This document shows positions 11,825 to 25,600 of a stretch of DNA of 64,000 bases, one piece after another; the stretch's first letter is position 1, and each line of letters opens with the position of its first letter. The notes under the pieces were generated by a model that worked only from the letters and a program-made list of their open reading frames with translations, did not search any database and was not told where the DNA came from. The translations under genes were made by a program, and so were the position numbers. This DNA is from Blasia pusilla. Taxonomy: Eukaryota; Marchantiophyta; Marchantiopsida; Blasiales. The stretch is from NCBI GenBank assembly GCA_050084515.1, contig CM114274.1, forward strand, positions 14,322,001 through 14,386,000, written 5' to 3'.

Positions 11825-14008
11825 ACATTTATCACTCTGGCAAAGTCTCATCCCAAATTAAGTTTGAAATGACCTTTTGGACCCGAAGCAGATAACCTTG
11901 AATGAAAAAAAAAGGTCTTTAACCGGACATCTTGTCCAACGTTTCCATCTTGAGCTAAAATTTAGCCCACGTGGTCTCCAACGTGCATCTAGCACTCTTG
12001 CCAAGTTTAACGCAAAATGGAGTTGGGACCACAAGCTCAAAAAGTGGCAAGTCCATTTTGGACTCAAACCATGAGACCTTCTATCAAAATAAGGTTTTTT
12101 CATTTTTCATCTTGTCGAAAATTCACATTTTGAACTGAAATTTATCCCACGTGTTCCCCAAGGTGCATGTTAGACTTTAGTAAAGTTTCATGCAAAATGG
12201 AGTTGTGAGCAAAAGCCCAAAAGTTACTAACTCCTTTTTGGACCCGTACCATCAGACCTTCTATGAAAAAATGGTTTCTTCATTTTTCATCTTGTCCAAA
12301 TTTCTCATCTTAAGCTGAAATTTGCACAACATGATCCCCAAGGTGCATGTGACACTCTAGCCAAGTTTCAGTCCAAATGGAGTCATGAGAAAAAACTCAA
12401 AAATTACTAATTCCTTTTTGCACTCGAACCATTAAACTTTCTACCAAAATAAGGTTTTTTCATTTTTCATTTTTTCCAACTATCTCATTTTGAACTCAAA
12501 ATTGGCCAACATGATCCCCAAGGTGCATGTTACACTCTTGCCAAGTTTCAGTCAAAATGGAGTTGTGAGAAAAAACTCAAAAATTACTAACTCCTTTTTG
12601 GACTCGAACCATTAAACCTTGAATGATAAGAAGGTCTTATGATTATTTGGTGAAATTTGGCCCACATGGTCTCTAAGGTGCATGTAGTAGTCTTGCCAAT
12701 TTTCATGCAAAATGAAGATGTGAGCAAAAGCTCAAAAATTACTAACTCGTTTTTGGACCCCAACCATTAAACCTTTAATGAAAAGAAAGTCTTATGATTT
12801 TTCACATTTTCCACCTTCCTCAACTTGACGTGAAATTTGGCCCACATGGTCTCCAAGGTGCATCTAGAAGTCTTGCGAATTTTCAAGCAAAATGGAGTTG
12901 GCACCACAAGCTCAAAATTTGGCAAGTCCTTTTTGGACCCGAACCATCAGACCTTCTGTCAAAATAAGGTTTTTTCATTTTTCATCTTGTCCAACTTTCT
13001 CATCTTGAGGTGAAATTTGGCCCACATAGTCTCCAAGGTACATCAATTAGTCTTGCAAATTTTCATAAAAAATGAAGATGTGAGCAAAAGCTCAAAAATT
13101 ACTTACTCCTTTTTGGACGCAAACGATTAAACCTTGAATGAAAAGAAGGTCTTATGATTTTTCACCTTGTCCACCTCTCTCAACTTGAGGTGACATTTGG
13201 CCCACATGGTCTCCAAAGTTCATCTAGAAATCTTGCAAATTTTCAATCAAAATGGATTTGGGAATACAAGCTCAAGATTTGGCAAGTCCATTTTGGACTC
13301 AAACCATCATACCTTTTATCAAAATCAGGTTTTTTCATTTTTCATCTTGTCCAACTTTCTCATATTGGAATTAAATTTTTCCCACAAGGTCTCCAAGATG
13401 CATCTAGTAGTCTTGCCAATTTTCATGCAAAATGGAGATGTGAGCAAAAGCTCAAAAATTACTAACTCCTTTTTGGACCCGAACCATGAGACCTTTTATG
13501 AAAAACTGAATTTTTCATTTCTCATCTTGTCCAACTTTGTCATCTTGAGCTGAACTTTGGCCCACATGGTCCCTAAGGTTAATTTTACACTCTTGTCAAG
13601 TTTCATTCCAAATGGAGTTGTGAGAAAAAACTAAAATATTACTGACTCTTTTTTGGACCTGAACCATCAAACCTACTATCAAAATAAGGTTTTTTCATTT
13701 TTCATCTTGTCCAACTTTGTTATCTTGAGCTGAAATTTGGTCCACAAGGTCCTCAAGGTGTATTTTACACTCTGGCCAAGTTTCACTCAAAATGGAGTTA
13801 TGAGCAAAAGCTCAAAAATTACTAACTCCTTCTTGGACCCGAACCATCAGACCTTCTATGAAAAACAGGGTTTTTTCATTTTTCTTCTTGTCCAACTTTG
13901 TCATCTTGAGCTGAAATTTGGCCAAAATGGTCCCCAAGGTGCATGTTACACTCTTGCCAAGTTTCACTCAAAATTGAGTTGTGAGAAAAAGCTAAATAAT
14001 TACTAACT
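11825..14008 (+). repeat. 180-bp tandem satellite, block 1 (about 12 units)
   Basis: Units repeat the words CCCACATGGTC, CAAGGTGCATG, CTCTTGCCAAGTTTCA, AAAATGGAGTTGTGAG, ATTACTAACTCC, GACCCGAACCAT and CATCTTGTCCAAC. The CCCACATGG landmark recurs at 12841, 13021, 13201, 13381, 13561 and 13741, an exact 180-bp spacing over consecutive units. Units differ by scattered substitutions, so the array is not freshly amplified. Reading frames in it are periodic by-products. Confidence 0.93.
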
Positions 14009-15045
14009 CCAAAAAGGAGTTAGTAATTTTTGAGCTTTTGCTTCCAACTCCATTTTGCATGAAAAATGGCAAGATGGCAAGATTAACCTAGTAGAACATT
14101 TGGGAAAAATTTCACCTCAAGGTGAGAAATTTGGACAAGGTGAAAAATCATAAGACCTTCTTTTTATTCAAGGTTTAATGGTTCGGGTCAAAAAAGGAGT
14201 TAGTAATTTTTGAGCTTTTTCTCACAACTCAATTTTCACTCAAACTTTGCAAGAGTGTAAGATGCACCTTGGGGACCATGTGGGCCAAATTTCAGTTCAA
14301 GGTGACAAAATTGGACAAGATGAAAAATGAGAAACCCTTATTTTGGTAGAAGGTCTAATGGTTCGGGTCCAAAGAGGAGGTAGAAATTTTTGAGCTTTTG
14401 CTCATAACTTCATTTTGCCTCAAACTTGGCAAGAGTGCTAGATGCACCTTGGGGACCATGTTGGCAAGGTTTCACCTCAAGATGAAAAAGTTGGACAAGA
14501 TGAAAAATAAAAAAATCTTATTTTGATAGAAGGTCTAATAGTGCAGGTCCAAAAAAAAGTTAGTAATTTTATAGCTTTTGCTCACAACTCCATTTTGACG
14601 GAAACTTGGCAAGAGTACTAGATGCACCTTGAGGACCATGTTGGCCAAATTATAGCTCAAGATCACAAAGTTGGACAAGATGGAAAATGGAAAATGGAAA
14701 ATGGAAAATTCTTATTTTGATAGAAGGTTTGATGGTTCGGGTCCAAAAAGGAGTTAGTAAGTTTTGAGCTTTTGCTCCCAACTTCATTCTGCCTGAAACT
14801 TGGCAAGAGTGCTAAATGCACCTTGGGGAGCATGTTGGCCAAATTTAAGCTCAAGGTGACAAAGTTGGACAAGATGAAAAATGAAAAAACCTTATTTTGA
14901 TAGAAGGTCTCATGGTTCGCGACCAAAAAGGAGTTAGTAATTTTTTATCTTTTTCTCACAAATCTATTTTCAGTGAAACTTGCCAAAAGTGTCACATGCA
15001 CCTTGGGGACCACGTGGGCCAAATTTCAGTTCAAGATGACAAACC
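14009..15045 (-). repeat. 180-bp satellite, inverted block 2 (about 6 units)
   Basis: The same unit is read as its reverse complement (GGAGTTAGTAATTTTTGAGC, ATGCACCTTGGGGACCATG). The left junction is a head-to-head palindrome: ATTACTAACTCC, five A, GGAGTTAGTAAT at 13997-14030. At the right edge, near 15045, orientation returns to + without a palindrome. Confidence 0.92.
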
Positions 15046-16165
15046 TTCTCAGACCGTCTGACCTTCTATCAAAATAAGGTTTTTTCATTTTTCATCTAGT
15101 CCAACTTTGTCATCTTGAGCTGCAATTTGGCCAACATGGTCCCCAAGGCGCATCCAGAATTTCTTGCCAAGTTTGAGGCAAAATAAAGTTGTGAGCAAAA
15201 GCTCAAAAATTTCTAACTCCTTTTTGACCCGAACCATCAGACCTTCTACCAAAATGAGGTTTTTTCATTTTTTACCTTCTCCAACTCTCTCTCTCGACCT
15301 CCACCATCAGACCTTCTAACAGAATCAGGTTTTTTCATTTTTCATCTTGTCCAAATTTCTCATCTTCAAGTGATATTTGGCCAACATGGTCCTTGAGGTT
15401 CATGTTCCACTCTCGCCAACTTTCATGCAAAATGGAGTTGTGATCAAAAGCTCAAAAATTACTAACTCCTTTTTGGACACGAACCATCAAACCTTCTATG
15501 AGAAAATGGTTTTTTCATTTTTCATCTTGTCTAACTTTGTCATCTTGAGCTAAAATTTGGCCCACGTGGTCCCCAAGGTGTATGTTACACTCTTGCCAAG
15601 TTTGAGTCAAAATGGAGTTGTGAGAAAAAGCTAAAAAATTACTAACTCTTTTTTGGACCCGAACCATCAAACCTTCTATCAAAATAAGGTTTTCTCATTT
15701 TTCATCTTGTCCAAATTTTTCATTTTGAGCTTCAATTTGGCCAAAATGGTCCCCAAGGTGCATCTAGGACTTTTGCCAAGTTTCAGGAAAAATAAAGTTG
15801 TGAGCAAAAGCTCAAAAATATTTAACTCCTTTTTGGACCCAAACCGTCAGACATTCTATCAAAATAAGGTTTTTTCATTTTTCACCTTGTCCAACTTTCC
15901 CATCTTGAGCTGAAAGTTTTTGTACCTGGTTTCCAAGGTGCATGTTCCACTCTTGCCAAGTTTCATCCAAAATGGAGTTGTGAGGAGAACCTCAAAAATA
16001 TGTAAGTACCTTTTGGCCCCGAACCACTAAACCTTCTATGGAAAGAAGGTTTTTTCATTTTTCATCATGTCCAACTTTCCCAAGTTGCATTTGTAGCACT
16101 CTTGCAAAGTTTTTGAGCAAAATGGAGTTGTGATCACGAGCTCAAAAATCACACTTACCAATTTC
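15046..16165 (+). repeat. 180-bp satellite, block 3
   Basis: Same unit as block 1 in + orientation, about six copies, with a partial unit fused at 15290-15310 where a unit restarts early. Confidence 0.92.
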
Positions 16166-16316
16166 ACCTTCAATATAAAAATAAATGCTTTATTAGCTAG
16201 AAGTATATAAAAAGTAATGTCATAAAAATGACATTCTTAGAATAGTCAACACAAAACAAGTTTGCTACAACTATCTACTAATCCGTCTCACTTAATTTTG
16301 TAATTACTCTTCTAGA

Positions 16317-16590
16317 CTAGGCCCACGTGGTCCTCAAGGTGCATGTTACACTCTTGCCAAGTTTCAATCAAAATGGAGTTGTGAGAAAAAGCTAAAAAAT
16401 TACTAACTCCTTTTCGGACCCGAACCCTCAGACCTTCTATCAAAATACGGTTTTTTCATTTTTCATCTTGTCCACCTTTATCATCTTGAGCTGAAATTTG
16501 GCCCACGTGGTCCCCAAGATGCATGTTACACTCTTGCCAAGTTTCAGTCAAAATGGAGTTGTGAGCAAAAGCTCAAAAATTACTAACTCT
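16317..16590 (+). repeat. 180-bp satellite, block 4 after a 150-bp interruption
   Basis: About 1.5 further units follow an AT-rich non-repeat interruption at 16166-16316, which could be an inserted sequence or a decayed unit. Confidence 0.88.
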
Positions 16591-17017
16591 AAGTTGCGAG
16601 CCCCCGAGCCCACAAGTGGGCTCGAGGGCCCGCGACGTAGCCCGCACGAGGGCTCCAAGGCCCACAACCTAGCTCGCGCGGGGGCTCTTGGGCCCGCGAC
16701 TAGCCCGCGCGTGGGCTTGGCCCCCATAAGCGGACGCTGGCTTCGTGGCCGCACCTAGCCCGCATGTTGCAATCGCCATGCTTCGCCGTGAATCGAGGCC
16801 GATACCTGGCCCGTACTGGTGGCCCGCAAGTGGAGCCGGCACGGTCGATTTGGGCGCTACAAAAATTTTGCTCGTGCCCGATGTTCCATGTCTGTGGTCA
16901 TGTCAGGACATGCCGGTCCCATGGAAGGACTTGTCTGTTTCCATGCAACCTTATTGGCAAGTCCGCTTCATTTGCTTACCACAAGTTATGATCCATGAAA
17001 GCTAGATGGACTTTCTT
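16591..17017. other. GC-rich imperfect repeat then spacer
   Basis: 16600-16740 is GC-rich with imperfect repeats of about 33 bp around AGCCCGCGCGNGGGCT. Frames are open on both strands because of composition. No gene supported. Confidence 0.55.
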
Positions 17018-17045
17018 CAGGTCTAATCTAGGGGGATTAGACCTG
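17018..17045. repeat. 11-bp perfect inverted repeat beside the microsatellite
   Basis: CAGGTCTAATC, six spacer bases, GATTAGACCTG. It ends four bases before the AG microsatellite. Confidence 0.85.

Positions 17046-17893
<848 letters not shown>

Positions 17894-17940
<47 letters not shown>
17894..17940. repeat. Dinucleotide microsatellite (CT)23
   Basis: 47 uninterrupted bases of CT, the complement of the AG tract 700 bases upstream. Confidence 0.97.
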
Positions 17941-17944
<4 letters not shown>

Positions 17945-20698
17945 ATATCAAAAGAAATCCACTCTCCTAATGAGAGGCTTGGATTACAAACACAAGGCAA
18001 GGAGGACCATAGCTCCGCCGCCTCATGCCAAGAGGTTCAACAAAGGGAGAATGTGCTCTCAAGCTCTTTCTCTTGGAGGTATACGTACCCCTTTCGCTCT
18101 CCCAAGCTCTCTCCATGGTAACCTATGCTTGTAGGTCACCTCCTTGGATCTTGACTTGCTGTAGTGGGTCAAGGGCCACTTCCCAAAGTGGAAAGTCAAC
18201 TACACCTAATATGAAAACTTACTCAAAATAGTAAGTTTCTCTATATGGCTCCAAATGAGCCGAAACGAAAGAAAAACCTGCTCTCTCAGATTACTCATGG
18301 CCTTAACATGTCATCCTCAACCTCTTGAGGTTGTCCTCTTGTTTCTCTAAAGACACTCTACTAGATCTTGTCGATCGACGTGACAGATATCTAAAGAGAT
18401 ATCTAATTACAAAGATTGTTTGTTATATCTTGGATAGGCATGGTTACCAACTTTACCATGCACTATGAGGGCATAAAGGTTGTAAATTCTCTCCTCTACT
18501 CCTCTTCTCTAGCCTCGCAAAGAGACTTCCACCTTGAGCCTTGCTAGCACAAGAGTTGGATTGGGTGTTGAAACCCAACTAATGATGCTCCTTGCGAGGA
18601 AGAGTTAGAGAAGATACTTCACAGATATGGATGTGGAATCCCACACAGTACATATTTTTCCCCTAGGGAGTGTCATCCCCAAACCTTGACCCAAATACTA
18701 TTCCAACTCTCAACCCGAAACAAGATCAGATAATATGAAACGCGGTGAGATCCTCATTCCAAAGAGTGTCCCCCTATAGGTACTTATGAAGTTTCTTGGT
18801 TTCCCATCTCCATATGCATCCTAAGTACTCACTCCGCGACATCACTTTAGCTTGGGATGCACATTGCATAAGGTACATATCATGATAGTGATCACTAGGT
18901 AGTAAGTCTAATGGTTCTTGCCCTTGCTTGACTGACCAAGCTCATTTTAGCCTCCTACCTCATGTTCAATGCATCCCATGGCTAACCACCCATCTTGACT
19001 CATGCCTTCATATCTCATGGTTTCTGCAATTTGCATTTTGTAACTAATCTCATCTTACCAATGCCCATTTTAAATATTCTTGAATCCCAAGCCTATTTTC
19101 CTCGAGTAGGACTAATGTCATAGCTCGACCACTTTCTTAGTTTATTTCTAGTTCTCATAAGTGGTTATGCCCTTTTTCCCCTAAGACTTTTCCGAAGGCA
19201 CATCCCTATCTCGACTAGTCTTAGCCTCTGGCTTCATTTGTTCTTTTCTTCCTATCTTCTACCCAAAAAATATTCTTAAAAATATTACTATTTAAAAAAA
19301 TTTGTTTCAATAGAAGTATTCAAAAATGATAATAAGATGCTATTTTTTAGTGTTAGTTCTTTCCTTTTATTCTTGAATTAAATTGCTATGATATGATCTT
19401 GAAGAGTGTCTATTGTTATTAACCTAAGGGGAAAATGGAAAAATAGACAATATAGGTTTAGTTGTTAAGTGTTTTTCTCCCATAAAATCTTTTTTTATAT
19501 TTTGATCTCCCAACAATTTTTCCCAAGTCTTCCTCATATTCCTTGTTTTCTTTCCGACTAATTTTCATATCTTTATAAAAATCAAAAATTTCTTTCAAAT
19601 AATTCTTTATTTCTCAATTCCGATATAAAATTATTTTGGGTGAATAGAAAAAAATTTTAATTTGGAGAGGAAATCAAGTTCTCTTTTCTTAAACAAAGGC
19701 ATGGGGTTTGAAATTATAATTTTCATCATAAGAAATATTCAACATCTACACCATTATTTAGCTTCTTTCGGGCTTAAACTCCAAAATTGCATTAGATAAT
19801 TGAGATGGCAGTTCTCTACTTATTTGGCTTGCCACAAATATAAAAAAAAATCAAATCAAATCTCCATTATAAGAGACATTTTCTGGTAATATCAAAACTG
19901 GATGGGATATTTATCAATTTTTTTAGTTATTTTTTCATTTCCATCCAACCGGGAAACTTTTCATCTAAATTATTATCGGAGAGTTCCATTTCTTTTTTGA
20001 CCTTTATTGGCATAGACCTTTGAACTTTGTCTCCCTGTCTCTCTTTCATCCGTGCAGATCACGGGCACCATAGTATAAGAGAAAGAACTGTGGTATGGGA
20101 GGGTCGGCTAGCCGCCGACGTTTCAGTGAAGCGTCCCATCGTCGCTGAGATTCCTGCGTCAGCAATCGATAGCATAGCGCAGGCGTTACGTTGCATGAAT
20201 TGAAGCATGCCCACATTCCATCGAAGTTGCGGCGGACAAGAGGTGATCGCTCGTCGAAAAGAGCGACTGTGACTTGACTCGTGAACGAAAGCTGGACCAA
20301 CATGCGGCTCACTGATCGATTCCGCCTGCATTACAATCGGCCCCGGGATTTGAAGCAAGGAATGCCGGTAATCGTATGCATGGTCTCAGATTCTCCACGC
20401 AATCGCCTATCTTATTAAAATTAAATACAGCTCATGGCTCCGATTTCTCACATGATTGATATGCCGGCGCTTGCTTTGAAGCTGACAGCGAGCTCGAGGT
20501 TCGCGCAAGACAATTCACGGGTCACATCCTCGAAACGCGAATCGACCTTCTCAACCTCGCTATGAGAATCCGCTCGCAGCCTTGTCCTCGTAGCGACCTT
20601 GGTACCGACTGGTCTGGAGTCGCGGGTTGCTATGTGGTGGAATTCAGAGCTTCCGGCTTCTGAGGTGGCCTCCCTCTTTCGAGCTTTCACAGTCGCTG
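17941..20698. other. Unassigned AT-rich spacer upstream of NRT2a
   Basis: No long frame and no recognised motif up to about 20000; decayed retroelement sequence is possible but unproven. From about 20040 composition becomes more GC-balanced, consistent with promoter and flank of the gene that follows. Confidence 0.5.
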
Positions 20699-20706
20699 TA
20701 TATAAG
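20699..20706 (+). promoter_or_regulatory. TATA box of NRT2a
   Basis: TATATAAG lies 58 bases before the chosen ATG at 20764. A start of transcription about 30 bases downstream would give a leader near 30 nt and excludes the longer frame starting at 20599. Confidence 0.6.
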
Positions 20707-20763
20707 TTACAGCATCTGCTCGTCCTGCCTGTTGTTTTCGGTCGCAAGAGAAAAAACGTAGAG

Positions 20764-22640
20764 ATGGCTGAACGGAGCAGTTCGCAGGATAGTAGAATAA
20801 TCTCTTGTGATCCGGACTCGATTTCGCGTGGGGACACTGGCCATGAAGCTGTGTACTCTATGCCGATGGCAGCGGTGGAAAATGGCCACACGGAATTTGA
20901 AGCAACAGATCTGAAGGGGAGAAAGTTCAACCTCCCAGTGGACTCCGAACACAAGGCTAAGACAATCAGGCTCTACTCCATCGCCGCGCCTCACATGCGC
21001 ACATTCCACTTATCATGGATCTCCTTCATGGTTTGTTTCTTCTCTACATTTGCAGCCCCGCCTCTCATGCCCGTTATCCGCGACAATCTTGATTTGAACA
21101 AGGGTGATATTGGGAACTCTGGAATCGCTTCCGTGTCCGGTGCTATTATCTCTCGTCTTCTCATGGGCACCATCTGTGATCTCTTCGGCCCTCGATATGG
21201 ATGCGCAATCCTCATGATGTGCACGTGCCCGGCTGTTTTCTGTATGGCACTCGTGTCGACACCGTCAGAATTCATCCTAGTTCGATTTTTCATCGGCTTT
21301 TGCCTCGCGACTTTCGTCTCTTGCCAATTCTGGATGAGCTCTATGTTCAACAGCAAGATTGTCGGGCTGGCCAATGGCACGGCGGCTGGCTGGGGAAATA
21401 TGGGAGGAGGTATTGTCCAGCTAGTGATGCCCCTGGTGTATGATGTGATCCGTCGAGACCTCGGAACCGACAGCTTCATCGCATGGCGTATCGCTTTCTT
21501 CGTGCCCGGCGTCCTTCAATTCATAGCCGCAATGTTTGTCCTGATTTTCGGCCGAGATATGCCGGACGGAAACTACGCTGAGCTGAAGAGACAAGGAGAG
21601 AAGGTCAGCGACAGCTTCCGAAAGGCAAGTTAAACAGAGTAGATCTGTCGATCATTCATCGCAAGTTACAAACGCGGCCGTTCGCCAGGCATCGCATGGA
21701 TTTCAATTGGATATGGTAGACATGTTTTCCCAATTCGGTAACCAGACCGTAGATAGAGGTGTTGAAAGAGCAGCTTCAATTTCCATTCAGTACGTTCCCA
21801 AATTGGCCACGCTTGGGCTGCATCTTGGAAAAGCTTGGGTTTTCTGTACAGTGATAGCGGATTCATGGATTGAAAGCCTGACGGATCTCGTATTCCGTTT
21901 CGGCTCAGGTTGTTCTCCATGCGGTGACAAACTACCGTACTTATATCTTCGCCTTGACCTACGGCTACTGCTTTGGAGTGGAGCTGACGGTGGATAACAT
22001 CATCGCACAGTATTTCTACGACCGATTCGACCTGGGTCTTCAAACTGCTGGCATCATCGCGTCTAGCTTTGGACTCATGAATATCTTCTCTCGTCCACTC
22101 GGAGGCATCTTGTCCGACCTCGTGGCCACCAGGTGGGGAATGAGAGGACGACTCTGGAACTTGTGGATCATCCAGACACTGGGTGGGGTTCTCTGCGTCG
22201 TCCTGGGAATCACAGGTAAGCTAGGCCCCGCTATTGCCGTCATGCTCGTCTTCTCCTTCTTCGTCCAAGCAGCCTGCGGAGCCACTTTCGGGATAATTCC
22301 CTTCATCTCCCGAAGGTCTCTCGGGATCATTTCTGGTGCCACGGGAGCGGGAGGAAACCTCGGAGCAGTGACGACGCAGGGGATCTTCTTCTTGGCCCAG
22401 AATTACTCAACGGAGAAAGGTATCACGCTCATGGGAGTCATGATCATCGCCTGCACGCTACCGGTTGTATTGGTGTACTTCCCTCAATGGGGTGGAATGC
22501 TGTGCTCTCCTTCGAAGGTTTCGACGGAAGAAGAGTACTACGGTAGCGAGTGGAGCCGAAAGGAGCGAGCAGGCGGTTTTCATAAAGCAAGCATGAAATT
22601 CGCTGAAAATTCCAAGTCTGAGAGGGGAGTGCGACTGTAA
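20764..22640 (+). CDS. NRT2: High-affinity nitrate transporter NRT2 (copy a), two exons
   Basis: Nitrate/proton symporter of the plasma membrane (MFS, NNP family). Exons 20764-21624 and 21909-22640 join in phase 0 to give 530 residues, the usual NRT2 length. The N-terminal tail carries [18 protein letters not shown]; helix 1 spans about residues 80-102; the MFS loop GPRYG follows; the NNP nitrate signature [10 protein letters not shown] is at residues 207-216 and the second, [12 protein letters not shown], in exon 2. The C-terminal tail EEYYGSEW...[12 protein letters not shown] matches the tail through which Arabidopsis NRT2.1 is regulated. The start is the Met in MAERSSSQD just below a TATA box; a 55-residue upstream extension is open but unlike NRT2. 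The intron donor is GC (AAG|GCAAGT), not GT. This is the most diverged of the three copies at the N-terminus and at the start of exon 2 (VVLHAV for VFLYAV). Confidence 0.95.
21625..21908 (+). other. GC-AG intron of NRT2a (284 bp)
   Basis: It begins GCAAGT and ends CTCAG. The exon boundary is fixed by alignment with NRT2b (AAG|GTGAGA) and NRT2c (AAG|GTAATC) after the shared residues DSFRK, and by phase 0. The nearest GT, four bases on, would break the frame. AAG|GCAAGT is the strong consensus for natural GC donors. Confidence 0.85.
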
Positions 22641-25600
22641 TCGGAGACTCAGTTGAAAGCATCACCTTGAGAAAACTGTAAAAGCTATCCCAGTTTAAGT
22701 CTTTCGCACACTTCTCGGTCAGGAAGTTACCTAGATCTAGAAATTCGCTGACTGTGGGTGTTGAACAGAAAACAGCGCAGTGACACTTGAAAACCTGGAA
22801 ATCGAAACTTTATTTCAGAAAATTGCTTACGTCGATATGGAAATCCCCTGTATGATCAGGCTGTCCGGGAATCTAGGGAGCTATCAGTCTGACTTTCTGC
22901 TTTGGCCAGACAAGAGAGAAGCTCGATCGAAAATTAACAAATGGAAGCACTACATTTGTGCTGCGCTTCAGAATCTTGAGAAGATTCGGTCTGATTGCAA
23001 TTGTGAAACTGAACGCACGAATCACCCAGCACGGATGGATTAGAAGGTTCAGGTAGATGGATGCTTTAGAGTCACTATTTTGAAAGTACTTCACTATTTG
23101 GAATGTGGATACTCAACTCATTCATTTCCTTCGTAATACAAACCATCTCTTGCCTTTCCCAACTGAGAAACATGAACTAAGCCAGGAAACCCATAAAAAA
23201 GAGGTTCAAAAAAACACAGCTTTCCGGATCCTTGGATGCAATTCCTAACAAGATTGCTATCCCAAGCAGGGAGAGCCCAAAGAGAGAATAAGATATTTCT
23301 GATGATCTTAGACTTGGGGTACAAATATGGCAGGTACACTCATCAAAAGCAAGCGATTGGTTTTGAAGACTCGAAGTCTCAGTCCGTCCGTCATTTTCTG
23401 ACATGACACTCAATGTATGGAATTGGTATTTCATGTTGGGAGCTCTCAGATCAGGACATACATTCTCATAAATTGTAGTAGAGCTGGAGTTCTGATCCCA
23501 AAGTTCTTGTACTGTGCCCAGCCTCCTTTTTCTACAATTCATCCATTACAATCTGTATAAGTAGCTCCAGGTTTAAGTGGCCTGGCGTTTTAGACTAGGA
23601 ACTCTCCAGGACCTGGAGATCTCAAACCGATCTCTCTATCACGCAGTGCACATGTGCACGAAAGGATCAACAGTGATCGATCCCAGAATCTTGACAGGTC
23701 TGGTAGAAAAGCTGCCAGGAAGAATGAAACATCTAGAGTACCATAGTGGAAACTTGGCAACCGTTATCTTCTCTCGTCTCGACCTAGGGGAGTTCAGCCT
23801 GTCTTCAAATACTTGAGGTAAGTGCTTAATTGCCAAGTCTTGCTGAAACAGAGGGCGCCTTAGAACAGAGTACGTACTTATTCTAAAGAAATGATGATAG
23901 AACGCCAAGACGAAAGCAAAGAGATGACCACATCACCAAGATATATGCGTGTGTAGGCGGCCGGCTGGAATTACTGGACAAACCTGTAGTGTGCACAGTC
24001 TCGGGATGGAAATAAACCATCTTGAGAACCATGGGGATCACGCGTTGCTGTCCAAGTACTGAAGGATCCCGGTCCGGTTTTTCACTTTTATCATGTTTGG
24101 GCCAGATGTGTACATTTCATATTTATCTCCGAACTCCGCCGATTGTGCTGTGCATGTATGAGGTCTGTTAATAAATTGGGAGAAGTTTGGAATGAAAGTT
24201 ACGGAATTGCACATGACTTTTGTAAGATTGTGAATAAAGGAGAAGACGGTGGCAGAGAACTAGATCTAGTGAAGCTGTCGGTGAAGAAGGCAAGGGTCTC
24301 GGATAACTTGCTTATGCACTGGAGCTCGTTACTACGGATCTTGGCTCTGCGTAAGCACAAACGTTTCATGCCAAAGTTGAGCATGAAACTCGCCTCAAGG
24401 CTTGTTTCCCTGCGTCCCACGTCCAATGGACAGGTGGAATGTTCGGTGATGGCTGGAGAGAGCTGTCGAGCAAGGACTGTTCACGTTTAATGTTCATCAC
24501 TATTCTCCCGTTCCACAAGAGGAAATTGACGATAGATCTATAGAGGGAAAGTCACGAAGTTATGGAATAGGAGTTCTGACGTTAGGAAAAGTGAAGGAAG
24601 TTTAACGTAGAATTGCTGGAAACTTTTCAGGATTCGGATCAGACCTGCTTCATTTCCTAATCTTGCGAGCTTGCAAAGATCTTACCGCCTCTCCGACCTC
24701 TGCATCCATTCCGCCTCACTGTGGATAAGAGGCCGCCCTCCTCCGAGGCGACCCGCGAGCGTCCTAATTCCAACATTCTTCCCTTATTTCAGGGTTCATT
24801 AGGAGGGATCGACACCTTTACTCTGCGATCTACCCGGAAGATCTGACATCAGAGAGACGATCCGTAATTCGAATTCTCCGCTCTAATATGCGCAGGATAG
24901 CCTAATCTCTTAGATCCGATAGCTTCTATCGTCTTGGGAAATTCTATGTACTGTGGTGATCCACCCTAAAAACGTAGTGTAGTAGGGTTGCGACTTGTGT
25001 ATCGAATCGTGCGTGTGCATACTTGCTACTGGTTCGATCCTTGTGCCGTGGTCTTCAGATCACAATTCCTACCGACATCGCTCGTTAGAGATCGAGAGGC
25101 CTCCAGAGAGATCATCAGGCGGGAAGTGGAACGAGGTTGCGAGACCCTACACCTGACGACCAATTCTGGTTCTGCGGGTCCTAATTTGCTGAACATTTTT
25201 TCCTTAACAGAAGTGTTTTTGTTGTGAAGATGACAAAAAACTGGAGGTTTTTTAGAGGTAGAAAAGACGAATCCTCCCTGAATAATCTATAGAGGTGTTA
25301 ATATGTAGATGAAACCCAGGAAACTCACACATTCATTGGGTTCATTTACGGTGAGAGGCCTGTTCCCAGTAAGTGGACGAGATTTGGAATTATCAGCATC
25401 AAGCTTTTCCGAAGATTTTTGATGAGCCTCTGTTTGTAACCCCTTCAAGTTTCTGTAGCTTCCGGGTCTTGGCAGAACTCCAGTGGTCTTAAAATCCTTC
25501 TGTGAAGCGTGACGATGATTGCGATCCGCAATCACTCCCTAAAGTATTAGGTGTGAGCTCGCTAGGTTCTTCGAGAACACGAACGTGTACTGAGGGAGGG

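Noticed and set aside
13154-15913. Several frames of 86-118 codons in the satellite
   Set aside because: They repeat the same peptide (NHQTFYQNKVFSFF) because of the 180-bp period, which is divisible by three.
20599-20763. 55-residue N-terminal extension of NRT2a
   Set aside because: Not similar to other NRT2 proteins, and the TATA box at 20699 would lie inside it.
20991-21479. 162-codon minus-strand frame opposite NRT2a (and equivalents opposite NRT2b and c)
   Set aside because: Mirror frames of conserved codons; they recur in all three copies because the sense protein is conserved.
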